From: Aquatica leii
Taxonomy: Eukaryota; Arthropoda; Insecta; Coleoptera; Lampyridae
Direction: 5' to 3'
DNA length: 64,000 nucleotides
Assembly: GCA_035610365.1 (NCBI GenBank)
Contig: CM069432.1
Location: 76,016,520 to 76,080,519 of the forward strand
Below are positions 42,401 through 53,522 of this stretch, one piece after another; positions within the stretch are counted from its first letter, which is position 1; every line of letters begins with the position of its first letter. Made by a program: the position numbers and the translations under genes. Under the pieces are notes generated by a model. It saw nothing but the letters and a program-made list of their open reading frames with translations. It had not been told where the DNA came from and did no database searches.

Positions 42401-42738
42401 CAGTAATCTGTCAAGTATTGTATATCTGAATAAATTGCAACTAAATTTTTACGAAAATTAGAAATTAGAATTTAAAACCAAAAATGTAAATAAAACAGAA
42501 CTATGTCTGTGTGACTATGCAAAGATAAAAATATCAAATTTATTAAGTTTTTTTTTATTTCAACTTTTAATATCTCCGCATAAGATATTTAAAAGACATC
42601 TTTGAGATGTGTTATTATAGTGCATCTTAAAGATGGTTTTTAAAAGACATCTCAAAGATGTCCATTTTTGATCGTAAGACATCAAGACGTTAATATGACA
42701 TAAAACAGACGTCTTTAAGATATCGTGTGCTATTTGGG
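39487..42738 (-). mobile_element. TA-flanked CCCA-end transposon, copy B, carrying a gene
   Basis: The ends are CCCAGATAGCACA and, inverted, CCCAAATAGCACA, flanked by TA at 39485-39486 and 42739-42740. About 220 bp at the left end and 140 bp at the right end consist of closely spaced dyads of the type AAGACATCTTTAAGATGT. A multi-exon gene on the minus strand (40074-41790) lies inside. It shares only terminal architecture with the other CCCA-end elements. No DDE transposase was recognised, so this may be a non-autonomous or partly deleted copy. Confidence 0.7.
40074..41790 (-). pseudogene. Transposon-borne gene resembling DUF4806 proteins
   Basis: Exon 1 (41790-41586) encodes WTVVQFLDDETVEAVPSPWI and then HWPTLPPEKLRQAIKKWEP. 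A GTAAGT donor at 41585 joins to exon 2 (41476 down to about 41270) in frame, giving FDDYLLATQKAKLAQQTSDL. A third exon near 41140-41042 contains one in-frame TGA. A fourth (about 40830-40580) reads GTNLLTEMLGN and then CKIKLPIDNNHDFEELESFF, after a frame change. A last exon (about 40190-40074) ends EIEVAVQLWLRRASDRQRSN. I recognise this N-to-C layout from many insect transposon-associated proteins with a DUF4806 domain; the role is unknown. The stop and frame change suggest it is dead in this copy. Confidence 0.5.
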
Positions 42739-42823
42739 TAACCGATGTCAGCAGTATTCACTAATGCCGTTTTTTGTCATCGATTATCTCTAGTGTATCC
42801 GTACGTTGAAGTGATAAAAAGTA

Positions 42824-44231
42824 CCCAATAAACACAAATCAATGGACCTGTACTGGCAATGTACTGCTTAGCAGGCACTCAGAATGCTGGCAATGTACTA
42901 AAATGAAGTACACTGCCGGTAACCAGGTGTCACACCGGCCGATAGATTGTCAGATAAATCTTGCCAATGCAGAAATTGCATCGAACCAATATCGGCAAGT
43001 TAAATGCAGAATGCCAGTGAAATCTGTGCAACATAATATGTACTTTGCCATCACATAAATAGTGCACAATTTCAAAAGCATTGGCAATGTTAGCAACTTA
43101 ACACAAACTAAATTCATACAATGGTATTATCATTTTTAATTTAATTAATAAAACAACTTGGAAACTCAACATACAATGTCCATATATGTACTAAAAAAAA
43201 ATTTAAAAATATAAAAAACGTATTTACATTCCTTCTGTTCTTATGTTTATTGGCGTCTTTCGTGCCCACTACTCCTGTGTTTATTGCGTGTTGTAAAGCT
43301 GCACCAAAATTTGAATTTTTTCTTATGGATACTGTAAAATAAAAATTACATTGTAATGCTACTCAAATAACTTATACACTTTTTTAGTAATTTCTAAACT
43401 AAATTATGAAGTTTTTGAAGTAATTATAAAGAATTGCTTTGTAAATAGTCGTAAAATAAAATACTATATGAATGTCGAGTTTGGCAGTAATGCACTTGAA
43501 ATCACATTACGTTAATATACATATAAAGTTAATGTTTTAAGTTTTAACCTATAAAATACCCTGAAGCCTCTTACCATAAATTATGTTTAAAATATTTTTA
43601 TAAATTTGTTTTGCTTGATCCAGACCAATTACATTTCTCATTTGCTGCATCTTTTCATCCAACAAAGTAGATTAAATCGATCTAAAAAAAATTTCAATTA
43701 AATACAACTCAGCAATAAGAATAATGAATTGGGAAATTGTAGATAAGTCACAAACTAACATCCCATCAACTACAAATTCCAAAGTCACTTTATATTTGCG
43801 CGAAATCGTGTTAGTTTTTAGGTTATATGTTTATTATTAAGAAATAATATCGGCTATATCTGAATTTACTTACTTATTTTGTCAATCCATCCTAAGTGAT
43901 GAAAAACAAACACATTTTTTCAAAATTTTAAAGCACAAAATGGTTTGCATAGGATAAATACAAGATGTTGTGGCTAAAGCTAAACAAAAGTGACAAAAGC
44001 AAGGGTAGGGGAAGAGCTACGAGCTACTTCATGGTGACGCCGACAAGAACCGAACAAAATCCAATAATATGCAAATAAAAACGTTATAGAAAAAGCAGCA
44101 CTGAAAACGCACAGTACTGGGATTTACGTACAGAATGTGTACTTTTTATGCACTAAAAAAACCATAAACGCATTTTGCCTTTAATCGCTGTAATGGCATT
44201 GTACACTGCCGGACTTTCTGTGTTTATTGGG
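42824..44231. mobile_element. TA-flanked CCCA-end transposon, copy D2 (1.4 kb)
   Basis: The ends are CCCAATAAACACA and TGTGTTTATTGGG, a perfect 13 bp inverted repeat, with TA on each side (42822-42823 and 44232-44233). It is closely similar to D1 at 24404-26325 but lacks the piggyBac insertion and keeps a single TTAA at the matching site near 43000. Motifs GGCAATGTAC and GTACACTGCCGG recur at both ends. It is only 85 bp from element B and abuts the target duplication of the next hAT element. There is no coding sequence. Confidence 0.8.
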
Positions 44232-44279
44232 TAGTTATTGACAGTGTTGTAAAGTATCTATATAAATTCATATAGATAA

Positions 44280-44506
44280 TGTTGGATAATATATATTCAT
44301 AAACTCTGTATAATAAAATAAAGTTGCGCGCGCATATAATGGAGTACAAACAATGTGCAACATATATAGAGTCTGCGCTGTTGTAGTTACTCGGTGAATG
44401 TAGATGTTATTAAAACGTAGTGTTAAGCATTTTTCATGTAAAGCTGTAATTACTTTATTTACTCATTAAATAGTCACGATCGTGTTTAACGCTTTCTTAA
44501 TCTATA
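44280..44506 (+). repeat. Copia 5' LTR, first 227 bp
   Basis: Matches 52531-52757 of the 3' LTR base for base as far as I can read. It ends at CTATA, where the ISL2EU-type element begins. The last nine bases of this LTR lie at 48552-48560 on the far side of the insertion. Confidence 0.9.
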
Positions 44507-44653
44507 GAGTTATCCAGAACACGTGACCGTGGCATTTAAAAATGGCGAACTAAGGGCACACAAATTGACATTGACAATTTGTTTGTTATAGTGTTCCAGT
44601 CTTGTTCTGCTTTTGTGCTTTATTTTTTATATATATCGTTGCGATTTTTCACT

Positions 44654-46395
44654 ATGGAGTGTAAAAGTGATTATTATAAGAACCTAGTGTTAAGCGGGAA
44701 TGATGTGTTGGCTCGTTATAATAAGAAAATTGAACTTATAAATAATGTTGATCCATACACATTACAGGACAAAGACCTTCAGTTTGATACGCAAAGTTTT
44801 CCTCCTGTAACTTCAATGGACATTGTTTCGTATTTAGTGTTAACTCATAGTTTTTATACAGGAGAACAGATAAAAGCTTATAAAAGTTTGTTAGGTTATA
44901 AGTATTTTGAGTCGGGATTTATCCAAATGATTGGTACATGCAAAATAAACACACATATTGTTGTTGTAGGCTCGGTAAGTTATCTATCTATTCTTGTTTA
45001 CAAATTATACCATTGGTAATTACATTACAGGTAAAACACTCACAAAGAATGAATCAACCACCATTAAAAGTGTGGATTATTGCAGAAAAAGATGGAAGCA
45101 TTAGAAATGGGCATTGTACTTGTATGGCTGGTGTAGGAGAAGCATGCAGTCACATAGCTGCAATATTGTATTATTTAGAATACATTAATACAAATAGTTT
45201 ACACCTATCTTGTACTGATGTTAAGGCACAGTGGAAAATTCCACGAATTACTAATGTGCCAATTGTTAAATTAAGTGAATTACAGCAGACAAGTACTACA
45301 CCAACTTCTAAAGACAAGGGCATTCCTCCAATAGTAGGAGATGAATTAAATAAATTATTGTGCGACATTCATGAAGCAGGAACTTCGGCAGCTCTAATGC
45401 GGGTTGTGGAGCCATTTGCGACCTCACTTGCAACACTGGAAACTCCACCATTGTTATCATTGTACAACAATTTATACAAAGAGGAGCATCAAAACAAATC
45501 ATATGAGGAATTAGCAGAGCTCGCTTCTGAAATACCTCAATTTATAACGAACGAAGAATGTGAAACAATAGAATTGGCAACAAAAAGTCAAAGTACATGT
45601 AAAGAATGGTACAACCAGAGAAGTGGTAGAATTACAGCATCACGTTTTAAAGCTGTGTGCAGAACATCATTGTCGAAACCATCAATTTCTCTCCTTAAAA
45701 CAATTTGTTATCCGCTTATGTATAAATTTTCAAGCAAAGCAACAAAATGGGGTCTGTCACATGAAAATGATGCGTTTCAAGAGTTTTGCAGTTTACAAAT
45801 GCTAACACATGAAGATTTTGTTGTTGAAAAATGTGGATTTATAATAAATCCAACATTTCCACAATTTGGTGCTTCTCCAGATGGAATCACATCTTGCAGC
45901 TGCTGTGGTAAAGGTACTTTAGAGATTAAATGCCCTTACGTTCTAAAGGATATGAACTTGCAAATGTATGCAAGTAAAAAAAATTCATGTCTGACAATTG
46001 TTAATGGAGATATCAATTTAGATAAAAATCATTCCTATTTTTATCAGATTCAGATGCAAATGAAGATTGCAAATTTGCCATTTTGTGATTTTGTTGTATG
46101 GTCTCCACAAGAAATTTTTCTAGAAAGAATTTATTTTAATGAAGATTTTTGGGCTGCCGAATACTTAAAGGCTTTAGACTTTCACAAAAAAGTTATTTTG
46201 CCTGAACTTCTTGGAAGGTATTATACCAATGATAGTCCTACGTCATGGTGTTGGTGTAAATCTTTTGATGATGGACGCCCTATGATTAAATGTGAGAATG
46301 ATACATGCAACATTCAGTGGTTCCATCTCGACTGTGTCAACTTAACAGACGTACCTAATATTCTGTGGATATGTAATGCATGTGTTAATATATAA
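44654..46395 (+). CDS. Transposon-borne SWIM / YqaJ-like nuclease / PHD-finger protein
   Basis: Exons 44654-44974 and 45031-46395, with a 56 bp GT-AG intron, give 561 residues starting MECKSDYYKN. A SWIM zinc finger reads HCTCMAGVGEACSHIAAI. The YqaJ-type PD-(D/E)xK nuclease domain follows: WYNQRSGRITASRFKAV, then KWGLSHENDA with its Glu, FGASPDGI with the Asp, LEIKCPY with the ExK pair, and the later YFYQIQMQMKI helix. The last 50 residues form a PHD-type finger (WCWCKSF, PMIKCEND, WFHLDCV, WICNACV). In lambda-like phages the YqaJ/Exo family digests DNA ends; its role in transposition is not established. The 3' end faces the transposase gene across about 300 bp. Confidence 0.88.
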
Positions 46396-46694
46396 TACAA
46401 TTTATGCTTAGATAATGATTCAGTTAATTTAAGTTTAATCGTCCCATATTTTTATTATTATATCGCTTTATATAAGTTAGCAAATAATCAGGAAATAGTA
46501 TAATTTTGAACTTACTTGTTTTATATTTATGTTATGCTTATATCTCCTTCAAAACTTAAAAGCTGAAATCTAAGATTTTGTGGTAACACCTTTGTATATG
46601 ATTTAAATTTATTGTATGTTTATATATTTAATGTTCAATCTTACTAATATTTCACAAAATAAAACAATGTTTGTATTTTTGAAATAAGTTTATT

Positions 46695-48399
46695 TTAAGA
46701 AGGTATAATAGGTGTACACAAATTTACCAAAGCACAACAACATGTTACGATTTTGTCGAGTATAGGATCTGTTTGTCCTCGAGATACTAGAGTTATTGGA
46801 ACAGTGTCGCTTAGAATTCTATATTTTTGTCTGATAGTTCCAATAATTCTTTCCACATGTATGCGCACATGTGCTAAGGAGCGCGTTGCTTCAATATCAG
46901 TTGGGTGTAACTGATTTTTACCTTTTGTAAAAGCAGGCGTTATTACTTGCGCTTGCAGTGTTTGTACATATTCGTTAATGAGAAATCCTCGATCTGCCAA
47001 AATGACATCGCCTGGATTTATGTTATTTAAAAACTTGGAGTTCTGTACGATATATTTATCTGAAGCGCGTCCTCCCCAAGCTTCGCTAATAAAACAGACA
47101 GTTCCTTGTGGAGTTATGCCAATTAAAAATTTTAGTGTATAATTATGTTTATAATTGGACCAACACTGAGCTGCCATTAGTAAACTAGACGGTTTTTCAA
47201 TAAACACCTCGAAGCAATCGATAACTACAGTCGTCTTATCTTTAAATGTTTCGACAAAACATGATGGCATTGTTTTCTGTAGAATATCCTTGTCTGGCCA
47301 AATTATCAATTTTTTTAATCTGTTATACATTACGTTAATTATATTTTCAAAATATACAGAAGCGGTTGTAGGACTTATATTAAACCTAAATGCTAAATCT
47401 TTAAAATCTAAATTTAATCTTAATTTGACTAAGGTTAATATAATTTGCTGGACAGCATTTAAACTTGTATTAAAATGAATTTCAACATAAGGTTCAACAT
47501 ATTTAATTAATATCTCTAATTTGCTAAATGAATCGAGGCCTGTATAATACCTCATTTTAAAATCATTTGATTTGAAACTTTCATAACTTAGACTAATCGA
47601 ATTCAGTTTTTTTTGCAATTTATCACATCGAATAGATGCAAACATTAAATGCGAAATATTTGCACTATCTAAACTAGTTTGACACGATTTATCATATGGA
47701 TTCCATTCAATTTCATCTGAAGTGCCAGGCTGCTCTTCCAATACTGGTAACGTTTCAACCTAAATAAAGAGTTTACTAATTATCAAAGTATTATTATTTC
47801 TAATGCCCAATTAAAATAGATGACCACGGGCAGGAATGGTACACATATCTTCAATAATAGAAACTGCAATAAATAAACCTACACATTCCTAAATAAAAAT
47901 AACTTATTTTTTTTTATAGCTGTAACACAAACGTACTTCATTCAAACCATATGTAAAATATCTTACTGTCTTATCTGGTAATACGTTAAGCAATTTTGCT
48001 CTCTTCTTACTCCGCTCAAAACGTTTTACGTCCTGCGCCCTTTTTTGTTTTGTTTCCTTAATATAACCTAAATTAATGCTCGGTACCCAGTCTGGATTAT
48101 TTGAATCTTCTCGCCCTGCTGGTTTACCTACAATTCGTTCTACAGATTATAACAAATATTATCAATTAACAATACCCACCATTAATGAAATGTTTACTAC
48201 ACACTGTAGCATATTTCAATTTAGCTTCAGTCAAATCTTCGCGTTTAATAGCATTAATCCATTTTTGTCTCCTAACTTGCGATAATGCATTTAAGTGTTG
48301 TGTATGTGGAAAATTTAAAATTTTTGGAAATGCATAAAATTTTACATTATCACGCTCACCATGACTGCCACAACCCACCACACAACAAAACGCAGGCAT
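46695..48399 (-). CDS. THAP-domain DDE transposase (DDE_Tnp_4 type) of the ISL2EU element
   Basis: Exons 48399-48180, 48127-47967 and 47759-46695, with 52 and 207 bp introns having GT-AG ends, give 481 residues in one frame. The N-terminal THAP zinc finger has CCVVGCGSHGERDNVKFYAF, then WINAIKRED and VCSKHFING, completed across the first intron by NPDWVPSINL. A basic linker follows. The catalytic domain shows VVIDCFEVFIEKPSS, GDVILADRGFLINEYV and HVRIHVERIIGTIRQ, providing the D, D and E residues. The helix-turn-helix segment FRFNISPTTASVYF precedes it. No stop or frame break was found, so the copy could be functional. Confidence 0.88.
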
Positions 48400-48560
48400 A
48401 TTAAAATAATTAAATAGCACTCAACAACTAACAATAAATAATAAAATAAAAATTTCAATAAAAAAGTTCACAAATAGGTTAGATTAATCGTTTGTATGCC
48501 CTTAAGTCACCATATTGGATTTTATTTGACAGCATCCTGGACATCTCTATATCCTTAAGA

Positions 48561-48575
48561 GGTTATGGGCCCAGG
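48561..48575 (+). promoter_or_regulatory. Copia primer-binding site
   Basis: GGTTATGGGCCCAGG directly follows the 5' LTR. The same GGTTATGGGCCCAG is found at this place in Drosophila copia, where minus-strand synthesis is primed by an internal fragment of initiator tRNA-Met. Confidence 0.85.
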
Positions 48576-48673
48576 ATACGTTTGGATTAACGCGCAAATA
48601 TAGATTCGTGTTTTATTATCAGGCAGACATTTTTTTTATCCGTTATTAAAAAGTGTGAAGTGCCGTAAAGAAA

Positions 48674-51600
48674 ATGCTGACAGAAAGTGTTAATGTGGCA
48701 GTAATGAGTAAGTTTGATGGTAAGAATTATCATCAATGGAAATTCCAAATAAAGCAAGCTCTTAGGGCTAAGGGAATTTACGAAGTTACAACGGGTGACG
48801 CACCAAGGCCAACAGACGCCAGTAAACCGGAAGAAGTAATTTCATGGGACAAGAAAGATGCATTAGCTATGTGCATTATAACTGCATCGATGGATTATTC
48901 CCAAATTACGCTTATTGAAAATTGCGAAACCTCGCAGGAAGTAATAAATAAATTAGACGCCATTTATTTGATGAAATCCGAAGCAAGCAAAATGATGGCG
49001 CATGAGCAGTTCTATAAATACAAGATGGCGCTAAATGATTCAGTTGTTCAACACATCACGAAGGTAGAAAATTTGGCACGTCAAATCAGAGAAACTGGCG
49101 AAAAGATAAGTGATATTGCTGTAATCACAAGAATTTTAAGTACTTTACCAGCAAAATTTGGTAACTTTAGACAAACGTGGCTTTCAATCGATGAAAATAA
49201 ACAAACAATTAGTAACCTCACCAGTCGCCTAATTGATGAAGAAATGAATTTAGGTACATCTGAAGAAGCAGATAACGCATTTGTGGCATCTTCAAGTTCG
49301 AAACCTAATAAACCGAAGAAAAAGTTTTTGGTGACGTGTTATAACTGTCGCAAGAAAGGTCATATTTCAAGAAACTGTCGTGCTCCACGAAGAAATGCTC
49401 AAACGGAATCTACGCATACAACTTCGAATTGTGATTACTCGGCATTTAACATTGAAAATGAAGACGACGTCAGCGATAGGATAACACAAAGTGAGTGGGT
49501 CCTCGATAGCGGTGCATCTCATCATATGTCTCCAAATAAAGAGTTATTTGTTAACTTTAAAGAAGTTGAAGAATGGTCTGTCAAATTAGGCAATGACGAG
49601 GCATTACCTGTAAAAGGAACAGGAGATATTAAAATCCAGTGTTTTATAAATAAAGAGTGGGTTAAAAGTGTTATCTCCGAAGTTTGGTACGTACCCGGTC
49701 TTCGAAAGAATTTATTTTCTGAAGGTACAGTGACACAAAAAGGAATGAGAGTAGTAAAAGAAAAGGATAAAGCATACATTTATGAAAATGACTTACTGAA
49801 AGCGTGCGCAGTTCGCGAATCAAATAACCTGTATAAACTTTTGTTTCGTACAAAAATCAATGAGGAAGTTAATTCCGCAGAAAGTGATAGTGTGAAAACG
49901 TGGCATGAGCGTCTCGGACATGTTAATATAAAAACAATTTGTGAAATGACGAAAGTAGGTGTAATACAAGGAATAAACGTAAGTGATAAACAAGATTTTG
50001 TGTGTGAAGGTTGTCAATACGGAAAACAGCATAAGTTAGCATTTAACAGAAGTAAGTCAAGGAATTTGCAACCAGGCGAATTAATACACAGTGATTTGTG
50101 CGGACCTATGCAAACACCATCCGTGAGTGGATGTCGTTATTATATCCTTTTCAAGGACGATTGTACTGGATTTAGAGTAGTTTATTTTATTCGAAATAAA
50201 TCGGATGCTTTAGATTGTTGTAAACGTTACGTACAGTTTTGCAACAATAAATTCGGTTACAACATAAAATCTCTACGTGTTGACAATGGCACTGAATACA
50301 CGAACCAGGAATTCAAACAATTCCTAATACAGAAAGGAATACAACTCGAAACCTGTGCACCGTATACGCCTGAACAAAACGGGAAAGCAGAACGAGAAAA
50401 TCGTACCATAGTTGAAAGTGCCCGGTCAATGCTATACACTAAAGATCTACCTTTGTATTTATGGGCGGAAGCCATCAACACGGCAGTGTACATTCTAAAT
50501 AGAACGCCAAACTCAACTAGCGCAAATTTGACCCCGTTTGAAAATGGTACCATAGGAAACCAGTGCTGAAACATGTTAAAGTGTTTGGAAGTGAAGCCTT
50601 CATGCATATACCGGATAATTTAAGAAGAAAACTTGAACCGAAAAGCAAGAAATTAATATTGGTAGGATATCAAAATGATTCAACAAACTACAGATTGTTT
50701 GATCCAATCACAAGAAAATTAAAAATATCGCGAAACGTAACGTTCAATGAAAATAAGGAAGTCGTACTCCCAAGAACGAACGCTGTATTGATTCCAATCA
50801 ACGAAGACGCAACAGAAGAAATTCAGGATAAAAACGTTGAACATGATAATCAAAATGGTAATGTAGAAAATGCTATTTTGAATAACCACACATATCAGTT
50901 ACGAAATCGGAATAGTATACATCCACCAATGAGATACATAGAACCTGAAGTAAATATGGTAGAAATAGGAATTCCTGAAACGTACGAAGACGCAATCACT
51001 TCAGATAAAGCTGAAAAATGGATAGCAGCAATTGATGAAGAGATAACCGCTTTAAATAAAAATGATACTTGGAAACTAGTGCCGTTACCGGATGAGAAAA
51101 GAACAATTGACGGAAAATGGATTTTCAAAATAAAAAGGTCAAGTGATTGTCAGATCAGTAAATATAAAGCAAGATTGTGTGCGCGTGGATTTGCACAGAT
51201 AGAAGGAATCGACTATAAGGAGACGTTCGCACCGACTACACGTTATGAAACGATAAGACTTTTACTTACGATCGCTGTACAAGAAAATTTCCAAATAATT
51301 CAATTTGACATAAAAACGGCGTTTCTATACGGAGAATTAGACGAAGAAATTTATATGAAACCACCACCTGGAATAGTAAACGATTCAAAATTAGTGTGTA
51401 AACTCAACAAGTCCCTGTATGGTTTAAAACAGTCTCCACGTTGCTGGAATAAAAGTTTGATGAATTTTTAAAGACATATGGATTTAAACAATGTGAAGCA
51501 GATAAATGTGTTTACGTAAAAGATGTTCTTCAGCAATTAACATTACTTGTGATTTATGTAGACGACGGACTCATTCTGGGAAAAGATAAACAATTACTTA

Positions 51601-52400
51601 ATAGAATCGTGAACGAATTACAAACAAAATTTGAAATAACTTTGAGTAATCCGAATTACTTTGTCGGATTACAAATAGAAAGGCTTGATGATGGATCAAT
51701 GTTCATCCATGTGAAGAATTACATTGATCAAATGTTAAATCGATTTAAAATGACCGACGCAAAGATTTCAAGAACTCCAGCTGACTCAAATGTTGTGTTG
51801 TCATCAACAATGGAAGGTGACGTCAATTTAAACGTGCCTTATCGCGAAGCTGTCGGTTCGTTGATGTTTGCAGCCATAACAGCACGGCCGGACATAATGT
51901 ATGCCGTTAACATCGTAAGCCGATATCAAAACAATCCTAAAGCAGTCATTAGGATTATGAAATATCTAAAAGATACCCGACGTTCAACCACCGGATACAT
52001 TTTTAAAATGAATCAAGGTGCAATCACATGGTGCAGTAGAAGACAGTCAGCAGTTTCCTTATCAACGACAGAAGCAGAATTCGTTGCAGCAGCGGAAAGC
52101 GTGAAAGAACTATCCTGGCTTCAACAATTATTACGTGAAATTGTTCCCAATAAAAAATTAAATTTTTGTTTGTGCGTGGATAATCAAAGCGCTATAAAAT
52201 TAATTAAAAACCCAATTTTTCATAAACGTACAAAGCATGTGGACATACGCTTTAATTTTATTCGTGAAAAATATGCCAACGATGAATTTAAAATTAGATA
52301 TGTTCCATCGGATCAACAGACAGCAGACATTTTAACTAAAGCTCTACCTGTTTCAAAGTTCGAAATTATGCGAGAATATCTTGGCATGCTCAAAATGTGA
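48674..52400 (+). pseudogene. Copia gag-pol polyprotein, two frameshifts and internal losses
   Basis: The first frame (48674-50569) has the Gag start SKFDGKNYHQWKFQIKQALR, a CCHC knuckle CYNCRKKGHISRNC (about residue 222), protease WVLDSGASHHMS, the GAG-pre-integrase zinc motif WHERLGHVN to CEGCQYGKQH, and integrase with HSDLCGP, RVDNGTEY and PEQNGKAERENR. A frameshift near 50540 leads into 50563-51471, the integrase end and reverse transcriptase start (WKLVPLPDEKRTIDGKWIFK, QFDIKTAFLYGELDEEIYMK). A second frameshift near 51450 leads to 51549-52400, with the active site IYVDDGLIL and the RNase H end (LSTTEAEFVAAAESVKEL). The RNase H domain lacks its first part: the text jumps from MKYLKDT to RRSTTGYIF. 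Confidence 0.9.
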
Positions 52401-52523
52401 ATTTGATTTGTTCATTCTTAGTTAAGTATGTACGTAGTTTTATATTTGTGATCTATAGATTTGAACTTTATATGTAAGAACATTTGTTTTTGTTTAACTC
52501 GATATATAGAGAGTTCAGAATAC

Positions 52524-52530
52524 GGGGGAG
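52524..52530 (+). promoter_or_regulatory. Copia polypurine tract
   Basis: GGGGGAG lies directly before the TGTTGG start of the 3' LTR, the usual position for the plus-strand primer. Confidence 0.8.
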
Positions 52531-52766
52531 TGTTGGATAATATATATTCATAAACTCTGTATAATAAAATAAAGTTGCGCGCGCATATAATGGAGTACAA
52601 ACAATGTGCAACATATATAGAGTCTGCGCTGTTGTAGTTACTCGGTGAATGTAGATGTTATTAAAACGTAGTGTTAAGCATTTTTCATGTAAAGCTGTAA
52701 TTACTTTATTTACTCATTAAATAGTCACGATCGTGTTTAACGCTTTCTTAATCTATATCCTTAAGA
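52531..52766 (+). repeat. Copia 3' LTR, uninterrupted (236 bp)
   Basis: The intact copy of the LTR, starting TGTTGGATAAT and ending TATATCCTTAAGA, followed by the target repeat GATAA. It contains AATAAAATAAAG signals near its start. It shows TATA once, the empty form of the site where the ISL2EU element entered the 5' copy. Confidence 0.9.
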
Positions 52767-53522
52767 GATAAATTAATCTAGATTAATATTTTTTGTCTAT
52801 TTATATGTATCTAGATACAATCGAAAAATATATGTTATATGTATCTGTATATATATATAATTTTTTATTTAAATAATATTTATAAAAAATCCAGTGTCTC
52901 GTAAAATTCCAGTTACAATATGTGTTTTCCTGCAGTAATTTTCCGCATTCCATTGTACTTCTTCAAATGAACTCCATTTATCGTTGTTACTAGATAGATT
53001 ATTTCATCTATTATCTGTTATCTATATAAAGTTTGAATAATTTATCTATTATCTAATACTAGATAATTTTTGAAAGAAAAAAAATGTATCTATATCTATA
53101 TATAATTTAAAAATTATCTATTTACAAGACTGGTTATTGATGAGATTTAATTTTGTGCCAGAAATGAAGCTATTGTAGACTTCAAATTATACTCAATTTA
53201 CCAAACAAGGTTGTTCAAAATTAGATACATCTCAAAAGAACGTTTCAAAAAGAAAGCTTTTCAGAGAACACCAAATTCAATTATTAACAACTGATAACAG
53301 GTAGTTATGTACGTATTTACTTAAGCGAATAAAAGTTTTTATACGAGCATTTGTTTGTCAAAACATTAAAAAAAGTCTTCCTGTAAAAAATAAAAAAAAG
53401 TCAACCAATTTTTATAAGCAATAAATATCGAAAGAAGCTGAAAAATGAAATACGTTCCATCAAAGTAGAGCGTAATGTGAAACAGCGCTAAAAGAGGCTA
53501 TCTTAACATGTAATTAACGGGG

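Larger units (their letters stand above)
44507..48547. mobile_element. ISL2EU-type (PHIS group) DNA transposon, apparently intact, 4.04 kb
   Basis: The ends are GAGTTATCCAG and, inverted, GAGATGTCCAG. Imperfect pairing continues inward about 50 bp to the shared block AAGGGCA(C/T)ACAAA. TATA is present on both sides (44503-44506 and 48548-48551) but only once in the uninterrupted LTR copy at 52754-52757, so it is a duplicated target. Two convergent genes fill the element: a YqaJ-nuclease gene (+) and a THAP-DDE transposase gene (-). Both are uninterrupted after removal of short GT-AG introns. The pairing of YqaJ with a THAP/DDE transposase is the hallmark of ISL2EU elements. Confidence 0.88.
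44280..52766 (+). mobile_element. Copia-type LTR retrotransposon (4.44 kb without its insertion)
   Basis: Two 236 bp LTRs (44280-44506 plus 48552-48560, and 52531-52766) appear identical by eye, both starting TGTTGGATAATATATATTC. The 5 bp target duplication is GATAA (44275-44279 and 52767-52771). The primer-binding site GGTTATGGGCCCAG starts at 48561, and a GGGGGAG purine tract lies at 52524-52530. The 5' LTR is split by the ISL2EU-type element at 44507-48547. Gag-pol occupies 48674-52400 with two frameshifts. Confidence 0.93.
44242..53132. mobile_element. hAT-type MITE split by Copia (second copy of the 3677 family)
   Basis: The left fragment 44242-44279 starts CAGTGTTGTAAA and the right fragment 52772-53132 ends TTTACAAGACTG. 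The octamer GTTATTGA flanks both ends exactly (44234-44241 and 53133-53140). Removing the Copia insertion leaves about 399 bp, matching the 409 bp copy at 3677-4085 in reverse orientation. This shows that the MITE inserted first and Copia second. Confidence 0.85.

Noticed and set aside
44938..45030. N-terminal extension of the 485-codon frame upstream of the SWIM domain
   Set aside because: It is a mixture of exon sequence in the wrong frame and the 56 bp intron. A GT-AG junction at 44975-45030 gives a continuous protein starting at 44654.
49522..50607. Minus-strand frames of 60-116 codons
   Set aside because: Antisense shadows of Copia gag-pol.
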